A stretch of 64,000 nt of DNA from Ignavibacteria bacterium (lineage in GTDB: Bacteria > Bacteroidota > Ignavibacteria > Ignavibacteriales > Ignavibacteriaceae). The stretch covers positions 310,001 to 374,000 of the forward strand of contig JAFLBV010000002.1 of assembly GCA_017302895.1 (NCBI GenBank). The letters run 5' to 3'. This document shows positions 18,363 to 25,232 of this stretch, one piece after another. Within the stretch, counting starts at the first letter, position 1, and each line of letters opens with the position of its first letter. The position numbers and the translations under genes are program-made. Under the pieces are notes generated by a model. It made no database searches, had not been told where the DNA came from, and saw nothing but the letters and a program-made list of their open reading frames with translations.

Positions 18363-20350
18363 AAACAATAAAATTAAGGAATATTACCTCTCCCGGTAAA
18401 TACTTAAAGAATTACGATGAGTCAAAATTCGCAATCGATTATGTCAATTCACTCAATTCTGCACAGTATGAAGCGGCAAGAGCTGAAGAAGGCAGTTTTC
18501 TGATTATTGCAGGTGCGGGTTCAGGGAAAACCCGCACTCTGGTATACCGTGTTGCCAGGCTTATTGAAATCGGTTACGATCCCTCCTCCATTCTGTTACT
18601 TACTTTTACCCGCAAAGCAGCAAATGAGATGATGCACCGTGCTGAATTGCTTTTGGACAAGAGATGTTCAAAAATTCAGGGGGGTACATTCCACTCATTC
18701 GCTAATATGATTCTGCGAAAATATGCAGTTGCAGCACATCTTCAACCGAATTTCACGATCCTCGATCAGGGTGATTCTGAAGATGTGGTTAATCTGATAA
18801 GATCTGAATCGAGCGCAATCGAGGAGAAAGTCAGATTCCCCAACAAGCAGACTTTGTTCAAGATTTTCAGTTTAAGTGTGAATACAGGAAGACATCTCGA
18901 TGAAATCGTCGAGGAAGAATTCCCCCACTTTATGCGGCATATTGAAAAAATCAGTGAGCTTCATATTGCATATACCGAGTACAAGAAGAAAAACAACCTT
19001 GTGGATTTTGACGATTTGTTGATCTATCTGAGAGATTTTTTCTTTGAATACTCCCCGACTGCGCAAAGGATTCTGAATTCGATCAATTTCATAATGGTTG
19101 ATGAATATCAGGATACTAACCACCTGCAGGCGGAACTTGTTGAGTCGCTGACACAAACGAACAAAAACATAATGGTTGTGGGTGATGACCTGCAATCGAT
19201 TTATTCGTTTCGTGGTGCCAATTTCAGGAATATTATGCAGTTCCCGGAGCTTTTTCCCGGAACGACCCTGATAAAACTTGAGGAAAACTATCGCAGCACT
19301 CCACAGATTTTAAGTTTTGCGAACAAGGTTCAGGACGCTGCAGTTTGGAAGTATGAGAAGTCGTTGTATTCATACCGACCGGATGGTGAACTGCCGTACA
19401 TCATTGCATCTGAAAACGAGAGTATGCAGAGCAGGTTTATTGTCCAGAAAATTCTCGATTTAAGGGAAGAAGGCGTAAAACTCTCTGACATCGCTGTTCT
19501 GTTCCGTTCCTCGTTTTTCTCGTTTGATTTGGAAATAGAACTCACCAAGGCTAACATACCATTTGTTAAAATTGGCGGAATAAAATTCGTGGAAGCTGCC
19601 CATATCAAAGATATTCTGGCGTTCTTGAGGGTGTTATTGAATCCGCTTGATCTTGTAAGCTGGTACCGGATTCTGATGATGCACGCAGGCATAGGTCCCA
19701 AAACAGCCCGAAAAATATTAAACGAGATATCCGATGGCAAGGCCGGAATAACAAAGGAAGTAAGTGCTTCGGCAAACACGATTTTTGCGACAAAATGCCT
19801 GAAACTCCTCGAAATGATGAGAAAATTGTATGTCAGGCAAGATACTCCAACTGAGAAGACCCAACTTGTTGTGAATTATTACTATCCCCTTTTTAAGGAT
19901 CTGTACGACGATTTTAACAAGAGGTCAAAGGATATCGATACTCTTTTAAACATCACAGAAAAGTATGATACCCTACACGACTTTTTGTCGGACATGGCGA
20001 TCGAACCACCGCTTGATTCCATTTCAGATCTCGACAGTCCCGATAAAGAGGATGAAAAACTGACTCTCAGCACCATTCACTCTGCAAAAGGACTTGAGTG
20101 GCACTCAGTTTTTATAATGCATGCTATTGATGGTTTCTTTCCGTCAATCAGATCTATAGAGACTGCTGAAGGACTTGAGGAAGAGCGCCGATTGATGTAT
20201 GTTGCATCCACCCGTGCAAAACAAAATCTCTTTATTACTTATCCCATGAAGGTTTTTGACCGTGAAATGGGTGTAACTTTCTCGAAACCTACAAGATTTT
20301 TGAACAATATCACCCCCGATATTGCAGAAGGTTATCTGCTCGAAGAGTAG
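18347..20350 (+). CDS. UvrD/PcrA-type superfamily 1 DNA helicase
   Basis: A 667-residue SF1A 3'-5' helicase. All motifs are visible: Q motif LNSAQYEAA, I AGAGSGKTRT, Ia LLTFTRKAANEM, II IMVDEYQDTN, III VVGDDLQSIYSFRGA, IV LEENYRSTPQIL, V TIHSAKGLEWHSVFIM, VI EEERRLMYVASTRAKQNLF. It probably acts in DNA repair or replication-fork maintenance. It is somewhat shorter than UvrD/PcrA (about 720-750) and lacks their C-terminal tail. The start is TTG at 18347, with GGAG 4 nt upstream, inside the end of the preceding gene. The only in-frame ATG appears after motif Ia, so a non-ATG start is required. No exonuclease domain is present, so it is not RecB or AddA. Confidence 0.93.
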   Translation: MEKSIKTIKLRNITSPGKYLKNYDESKFAIDYVNSLNSAQYEAARAEEGSFLIIAGAGSGKTRTLVYRVARLIEIGYDPSSILLLTFTRKAANEMMHRAELLLDKRCSKIQGGTFHSFANMILRKYAVAAHLQPNFTILDQGDSEDVVNLIRSESSAIEEKVRFPNKQTLFKIFSLSVNTGRHLDEIVEEEFPHFMRHIEKISELHIAYTEYKKKNNLVDFDDLLIYLRDFFFEYSPTAQRILNSINFIMVDEYQDTNHLQAELVESLTQTNKNIMVVGDDLQSIYSFRGANFRNIMQFPELFPGTTLIKLEENYRSTPQILSFANKVQDAAVWKYEKSLYSYRPDGELPYIIASENESMQSRFIVQKILDLREEGVKLSDIAVLFRSSFFSFDLEIELTKANIPFVKIGGIKFVEAAHIKDILAFLRVLLNPLDLVSWYRILMMHAGIGPKTARKILNEISDGKAGITKEVSASANTIFATKCLKLLEMMRKLYVRQDTPTEKTQLVVNYYYPLFKDLYDDFNKRSKDIDTLLNITEKYDTLHDFLSDMAIEPPLDSISDLDSPDKEDEKLTLSTIHSAKGLEWHSVFIMHAIDGFFPSIRSIETAEGLEEERRLMYVASTRAKQNLFITYPMKVFDREMGVTFSKPTRFLNNITPDIAEGYLLEE

Positions 20351-20404
20351 CAGATGAAACTTTTTTCTATAATCACGATATAATCAATAAAAAAAGGAAA
20401 ATTT

Positions 20405-21166
20405 ATGTTCAAATTTGCTCTTTTAGCCCTCCTTTTCATTTCTCCTGTAATCTTCGGTCAGACCGGTCTTACAGTGAAAAAGGAAAAATTCACTAAGGCT
20501 TATACCAATCCTAAAAATGCCTCCGAGAAATTTTTGGATTTTCATCTTGAATATCCTGTCTTCTCTGGTACAGGTGCTGCAGCGAATACCGCCAAATTTC
20601 TTAACGCACAGGTGGCAGAAATAGTTTTTGAAAAAGAAAGTTCACCTGAAGCCTTGTTTGACAAATCTGTAAAAGAACACAAGGAATTATACGCCGAAGG
20701 TGAAGGAATGGGTATGCAGTGGATGCTTGAGAAAATCCTTGACTATAACAAATTAACTGAAGAAGTCGGAACCTTCACACATTCCGGCAGCCAGTACAGC
20801 GGTGGTGCTCATGGTGGAGCATGGGTGAATTACTTCAACTACGATCTGAAAAACAATAAACTGTTGCTCCTGAAAGATGTTATGAACGCAAATTTCCTTC
20901 CTGCGCTGACAAAAGAAGGAGAAAAGATTTTTAGAAAACTTAAAGGCCTGAAGCCAAACCAAAGTCTTGAGGGTGATTACTGGTTTACAGATAACAAGTT
21001 TCATCTGAATGAAAACTACCTTTTTACAAAAAAAGGGATTACATTCTACTACAACCAGTATGAAATTACATGTTATGCATGCGGTACTACAGAATTGGTA
21101 ATACCCTGGAAAAGCATAAAATCATTAATCAACAAAAATGGCCCCTTAAAATCATTCTCCAAATAA
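20405..21166 (+). CDS. Secreted RsiV-like (DUF3298/DUF4163) protein, copy 1
   Basis: A 253-residue exported protein with signal peptide MFKFALLALLFISPVIFGQ. The rest matches the DUF4163 plus DUF3298 pattern seen in RsiV and related periplasmic proteins: YPVFSGTGAA, QYSGGAHGGAWVNYFNYD, LLLKDVMNANF and FTKKGITFYYNQYEITCYAC. There is no N-terminal cytoplasmic anti-sigma region, so it is not an RsiV anti-sigma factor. It is followed 20 bp later by a paralogue of the same size. The usual APYAGGP stretch reads TCYACGT here, adding two cysteines two residues apart. Function is unknown; a lysozyme- or ligand-binding role is only a family analogy. Confidence 0.8.
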   Translation: MFKFALLALLFISPVIFGQTGLTVKKEKFTKAYTNPKNASEKFLDFHLEYPVFSGTGAAANTAKFLNAQVAEIVFEKESSPEALFDKSVKEHKELYAEGEGMGMQWMLEKILDYNKLTEEVGTFTHSGSQYSGGAHGGAWVNYFNYDLKNNKLLLLKDVMNANFLPALTKEGEKIFRKLKGLKPNQSLEGDYWFTDNKFHLNENYLFTKKGITFYYNQYEITCYACGTTELVIPWKSIKSLINKNGPLKSFSK

Positions 21167-21186
21167 TCAAAAGGATACTATACCAA

Positions 21187-21942
21187 ATGACCCGATTCTT
21201 CTCATTACTGTTCGTTATCTCGCTTTTTGTTTCAGTGAATGCTCAAACTGTTTTATATACAATGGATACCGAGAGCAGAATCTACAACAGCGAAAAATAC
21301 AACCGGGACTCTGTATATATAATCGACATCTCATGGCCCGTTTTTGATGAAACTAAAGGATTTCCCGAATTAGCACAAATATTAAACAAATTTGTAAGGC
21401 AACAACTTCCGGGTGAGACCACTTCCGTTAAGTCAGCGGTTGACGACATGATTAAGCTGTACAAGGAATTTGAAACCGAAGAAACGATGGGTATGTACTG
21501 GATGTACGAAGCCAAAATTTCTGTGACTGAAACAGGAGGTCAGATTGTATCCATAATAAAAAGCGATTACGACTATTCCGGCGGTGCTCATGGAAACGGT
21601 TTTCTCGGGTACTATAATTTTGATGTAAGTACGGGGTCCATTCTATCCCTCGCTGATTTGCTGGTTCCCGGTACTTATGAGAAGGTAACTGCGGCAGGAG
21701 ATAAGATATTTCGCCAACAGACTGGGATTGGTGATGGAGACTTAAACGAGGCAGGTTACTGGTTTGAAGGCGGGAAATTTTATTTGAACGAAAATTTCCT
21801 CGTTACTGAAACAGGATTGAGCTTCTTCTACAATTCATATGAAATTGCCCCTTATGCAGGTGGTCCTACAGAACTGGAAATTCCATACTCTGCCATCAAG
21901 GATTGCATTAAAAAAGATGGTCCCTTGAAGTTTCTGTTCTGA
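21187..21942 (+). CDS. Secreted RsiV-like (DUF3298/DUF4163) protein, copy 2
   Basis: A 251-residue exported protein. I choose ATG 21187 because it begins the signal peptide MTRFFSLLFVISLFVSVNAQ and follows AAAGGA; the open frame reaches back into the previous gene. It is a tandem paralogue of copy 1, with the same order of elements: WPVFDETKGFP, YDYSGGAHGNGFLGYYNFD, LSLADLLVPGTY, YWFEGGKFYLNENFL and YEIAPYAGGPTELEIPYSAI. This copy keeps the usual PYAGGP stretch. Probably periplasmic or surface lipid-free; function unknown. It ends 10 bp before a strong hairpin terminator. Confidence 0.82.
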   Translation: MTRFFSLLFVISLFVSVNAQTVLYTMDTESRIYNSEKYNRDSVYIIDISWPVFDETKGFPELAQILNKFVRQQLPGETTSVKSAVDDMIKLYKEFETEETMGMYWMYEAKISVTETGGQIVSIIKSDYDYSGGAHGNGFLGYYNFDVSTGSILSLADLLVPGTYEKVTAAGDKIFRQQTGIGDGDLNEAGYWFEGGKFYLNENFLVTETGLSFFYNSYEIAPYAGGPTELEIPYSAIKDCIKKDGPLKFLF

Positions 21943-21952
21943 TTTTTGGAAA

Positions 21953-21976
21953 GAGACCGGAGTTGGCTCCGGTCTC
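21953..21976. terminator. Shared terminator between convergent genes
   Basis: A perfect 10-bp stem, GAGACCGGAG (21953-21962) and CTCCGGTCTC (21967-21976), has a TTGG loop. It lies between the convergent ends of the RsiV-like gene and the ABC ATPase gene. The following T tracts are short on both strands (ATCCTTTTC; TTTCCAAAAATC), so efficiency may be moderate. Confidence 0.75.
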
Positions 21977-21984
21977 ATCCTTTT

Positions 21985-23091
21985 CTACAAAAGCAGATTT
22001 TCCTCTGAAGAAGCGTCAAAAAGGTGAACTGCCGATGTGTCAAATTCCAGTTCGATTTTTTCACCCGCTTTGTATCTGATACCGGTATTTACTCTGGCAA
22101 CAAATTTAATTCCTTCCACCGTAAAATGAAGATACTCTTCATTTCCCATCAATTCGACAAGATCAAGTTCGGCTTCAACTACATTAACACCCTCTTTTGC
22201 GATGGCTGAATGAGGTCTGAAGTGTTCAGGTCTTATCCCTGCGATGACATTTCCAGCACTTCCGAGTGATTTGTCATATTTTGACCTGTCGAATTCAACT
22301 GAAACTTTACCCCCCTCACTTTCAAAAGTATAATTGTTAAGCTGACGAGTGATCTTCCCGGGGATAAAATTCATTGACGGACTCCCGATGAACCCGGCAA
22401 CAAATTTATTTGCAGGTTTTTCATAAAGGTTCATTGGCTCATCAAACTGTTGCACATATCCGGCATTTAGGACGCATATCCTGTCTCCCATCGTCATTGC
22501 CTCAACCTGATCGTGAGTAACATAAATCATGGTTGCCTCAAGCTGTTTGTGGAGCCTCGAGATTTCCGCTCTCATCTGGACTCTTAGTTTGGCATCGAGG
22601 TTACTCAATGGTTCATCAAAAAGAAAAACTTTGGGCTTTCTGACGATAGCCCTGCCTACTGCAACCCGCTGGCGTTGTCCTCCTGAAAGAGCTTTGGGTT
22701 TTCTGTCAAGATATTCACCAAGTTCAAGAATGGATGCTGCTTCGTTCACTCTCTCTTCTATCTCAGCCTTGGGCATTTTTCTTAATTTAAGACCAAAAGA
22801 CATGTTCTCTCTCACAGTCATGTGAGGATAGAGAGCATAGTTTTGAAAGACCATGGCTATATCGCGATCCTTTGGTGGTAAATCGTTCACCAGTTTACCA
22901 TCGATAAAGAGTTCACCGCCGGTGATCTCTTCCAATCCGGCAATCATCCTTAGTGTTGTGGTTTTCCCGCAGCCTGACGGACCAACAAGCACAACAAATT
23001 CCTTGTCTTTGATCTCGATATCCACGGAGTGGACAACCCTGTTGCCCCCCTCGTAAGTCTTTGATATCTTATGAAGTTTTACCTCAGCCAT
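21985..23091 (-). CDS. ABC transporter ATP-binding protein, UgpC/MalK (sugar-type)
   Basis: A 368-residue nucleotide-binding subunit of a carbohydrate importer. Walker A GPSGCGKTT, Q-loop FQNYALYPHMTV, signature LSGGQRQRVAVGRAI, Walker B VFLFDEPLSNLDAKLR and switch His in IYVTHDQVEAMT are all intact. The C-terminal third is the OB/TOBE regulatory domain typical of MalK, MsmK and UgpC (GIRPEHFRPH). No permease or binding protein is adjacent, so it may be a shared ATPase serving importers encoded elsewhere. A LacI/CcpA-type palindrome lies 16 bp before the ATG, just upstream of a strong AAGGAG ribosome site, implying sugar-responsive control. Confidence 0.93.
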   Translation of the reverse strand: MAEVKLHKISKTYEGGNRVVHSVDIEIKDKEFVVLVGPSGCGKTTTLRMIAGLEEITGGELFIDGKLVNDLPPKDRDIAMVFQNYALYPHMTVRENMSFGLKLRKMPKAEIEERVNEAASILELGEYLDRKPKALSGGQRQRVAVGRAIVRKPKVFLFDEPLSNLDAKLRVQMRAEISRLHKQLEATMIYVTHDQVEAMTMGDRICVLNAGYVQQFDEPMNLYEKPANKFVAGFIGSPSMNFIPGKITRQLNNYTFESEGGKVSVEFDRSKYDKSLGSAGNVIAGIRPEHFRPHSAIAKEGVNVVEAELDLVELMGNEEYLHFTVEGIKFVARVNTGIRYKAGEKIELEFDTSAVHLFDASSEENLLL

Positions 23092-23106
23092 TCCATTTCT
23101 CCTTGA

Positions 23107-23122
23107 ATGTAAACGCTTACAT
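23107..23122. promoter_or_regulatory. LacI/CcpA-type operator palindrome
   Basis: ATGTAAACGCTTACAT is a 16-bp inverted repeat with central CG. It fits the LacI-family operator style and the published cre consensus TGWNANCGNTNWCA at every position. It sits 16 bp before the ATPase start codon, within its probable leader, and 119 bp before the divergent pcm start. No LacI-family regulator gene is in the window. Confidence 0.7.
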
Positions 23123-23240
23123 TAATGTTTCAAAAATAAGAGATATTTATGAAAAAATAAACTGTAAAAACCGTTTATCTCATTTTTTTATCAAAATTCA
23201 GGAATCTTTTTTATTTTTACCCGTCACTTTTCAGAAATAT

Positions 23241-24014
23241 ATGATTCGACCCAAATTAAAGTATCTTTTTATAGTTTTGTTAGTCGTTGTGCCGGCTGTT
23301 ATTTATCTGTTACTCCAGTTAAATTCCAACGGCAGCAATCATTATTTGCCTGACATCGAAAACAAGGACACTTCCTACATGAACGATGATTATTCCGCAA
23401 AACGGGATTCGATGGTAAAAGATCAGCTTATCGCCCGCGGGATTAAGAATGATCTGGTGCTTAAGTCGATGCGAATGGTCAAGAGACATCTTTTTGTACC
23501 CGAAAGATACCGACAGTATGCATATGATGACGGTGCCCTCCCGATTGGACTTGACCAGACAATTTCGCAGCCATATATTGTGGCTTACATGACAGAGGCG
23601 GTAAATCCCACAAAAGAGATGAAAGTACTGGAGATTGGTACAGGTTCAGGATATCAGGCGGCTGTTTTGGCAGAAATCGTCAAGGAAGTATATACTATAG
23701 AGTATTTTGACGATTTAGCAAATAATGCCCGGAAATTGCTCGATTCCCTTAATTACAAAAACATTAAAGTAAAAGCCGGAGACGGATTTTACGGCTGGGC
23801 TGAATATGCCCCCTTCGATGCGATAATTGTAACTGCTGCTCCCGAAGATGTCCCAAAACCATTGGTCGACCAACTGAAGGAAGGTGGTAGAATGATCATT
23901 CCTCTTGGACAGTCCGGGACGGTTCAGTCACTCGTTATCCTCCAGAAGAAAAACGGCAAAATTGAGCGGCAGGACGCCATGAAGGTCAAGTTTGTTCCCT
24001 TCCTCAGGAAATAA
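23241..24014 (+). CDS. pcm: Membrane-anchored protein-L-isoaspartate O-methyltransferase
   Basis: A 257-residue protein from ATG 23241. The conserved Pcm domain starts near residue 50: SMVKDQLIARGIKNDLVL, FVPERYRQYAYDDGALPIG, QTISQPYIVAYMTEA and the SAM-binding LEIGTGSGYQAAVLA. It would repair L-isoaspartyl residues using SAM. Unlike cytoplasmic Pcm (about 210 residues), it has an added N-terminus with one hydrophobic segment (YLFIVLLVVVPAVIYLLLQL) preceded by basic residues. That predicts a signal anchor with the catalytic domain outside the cytoplasm. An internal ATG at about 23379 would give a soluble form but has no ribosome site. The upstream frame (from 23061) extends into the operator region and is not credible. 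Confidence 0.88.
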   Translation: MIRPKLKYLFIVLLVVVPAVIYLLLQLNSNGSNHYLPDIENKDTSYMNDDYSAKRDSMVKDQLIARGIKNDLVLKSMRMVKRHLFVPERYRQYAYDDGALPIGLDQTISQPYIVAYMTEAVNPTKEMKVLEIGTGSGYQAAVLAEIVKEVYTIEYFDDLANNARKLLDSLNYKNIKVKAGDGFYGWAEYAPFDAIIVTAAPEDVPKPLVDQLKEGGRMIIPLGQSGTVQSLVILQKKNGKIERQDAMKVKFVPFLRK

Positions 24015-24035
24015 TCTCTCCTTTTAACTCAGAAA

Positions 24036-25034
24036 CTATTTACCCAGAAATCCGGCGACGGCATTGGATACCACTTTCAGGTCGCATCCGGGTGCAAGGT
24101 GACCGCAGTCATTCTGTAAAATCAAAAGATCACAACCCAGCGTTTTGGCGAATTTTATCGATTGAAACGGCAGAATCAGGTGATCTGTTGCCGAAACAAT
24201 TACAAACACTTCCCCCTTCACAGCTTTCGCAGTTTCTTCAAATGAATGGCCGTAATTCCTTGTGATATCATGCGTTATCATGGCTTTCATTTGGGCGATT
24301 CTATTCTTTGCCGGGAACCTCTCGGCTGTTTTTCCCCTGAACTTTGCGAGCAAGTCTTTATACTCATCGGGTGTAAAATTAGTGTCAATCTGTGAAGGAG
24401 TTCGTGCAAGGAGGTAGAAATTCAGATCGAAAATTTTGTTTGCAACGGAATCAGGGACTCCATATTTTTCAATGGTCTGAAGTGTCAGCAGAGAAGATTC
24501 AAAGACAATCTGGTTACCGCTGCTTTGAATAGGTGTTCCCACATAAGGAATGTATTTTTTAGCATATCCGGGATAAGCAACCATCCACTCATAAACCTGC
24601 ATTCCCCCCATCGAACCGCCAATAAAAGCATGGATCCCCTTAAGACCAAAATGCTTTGAAAGGAGAAGGTATTCACTTTGCACCATATCAGAAATTGTGA
24701 TATCAGGAAAAACCGGCTTTGAGTAGTTGGTTGGGGAGGTGGAAACTCCATTTCCCAATGCATCAATGAGAATTGTGAAATAAATGGTGGTATCGATAAG
24801 TTTGTTTTTACCGAGACTCGCGATCATGTCTTCAGAGGATCCTGCGTACCAGCTTAAAAATGCAACGACATTTGATTTGTCGTCATTCATCCTGCCAAAT
24901 GTTCTGTACCCGACTTTTACATCATTGAGGGTCTCGCCTGAAGAAAGTTTTAAGTCACCGGCACTATAAAACTGTTGCTGACCGGATACAATTCCACCCA
25001 GAACCAACAGGAAAAGAGCAAGTCCTTTTTTCAT
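24036..25034 (-). CDS. Secreted alpha/beta hydrolase of the homoserine O-acetyltransferase (MetX-like) family
   Basis: A 332-residue protein with signal peptide MKKGLALFLLVLGGIVSGQ. The fold and motifs are MetX-like: VGYRTFGRMN, DALGNGVSTSP, nucleophile Ser in FIGGSMGGMQVYEW, and Asp and His of the triad in SATDHLILP and CGHLAPGC. True MetX enzymes are cytoplasmic and need acetyl-CoA or succinyl-CoA, so the signal peptide makes a methionine-biosynthesis role unlikely. A secreted esterase or hydrolase is more plausible. It is convergent with pcm (21 bp between stops) and has no obvious operon partner. Confidence 0.82.
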   Translation of the reverse strand: MKKGLALFLLVLGGIVSGQQQFYSAGDLKLSSGETLNDVKVGYRTFGRMNDDKSNVVAFLSWYAGSSEDMIASLGKNKLIDTTIYFTILIDALGNGVSTSPTNYSKPVFPDITISDMVQSEYLLLSKHFGLKGIHAFIGGSMGGMQVYEWMVAYPGYAKKYIPYVGTPIQSSGNQIVFESSLLTLQTIEKYGVPDSVANKIFDLNFYLLARTPSQIDTNFTPDEYKDLLAKFRGKTAERFPAKNRIAQMKAMITHDITRNYGHSFEETAKAVKGEVFVIVSATDHLILPFQSIKFAKTLGCDLLILQNDCGHLAPGCDLKVVSNAVAGFLGK

Positions 25035-25232
25035 TTCAAATTCTTTCTGATTTTATAAAATTAAGAGATTCAAAATTGCAAAAATTATTATGAATCAGAG
25101 AATCGATTCATTTTTTTTAATCCGGAAAAGTGAAGATAATAGTTTTAACAGATTGATTATTATGGATATTTAATCACTGTAAACAGTTAAATTTAAGATT
25201 GAATTTTATTTATTTAGCAGAACAGGTATTTA

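Noticed and set aside
25176-25187. Palindrome ACTGTAAACAGT as an operator for the amidase operon
   Set aside because: Only five paired bases per arm in AT-rich DNA, no second copy found, and it does not match the operator at 23107. Chance is likely.
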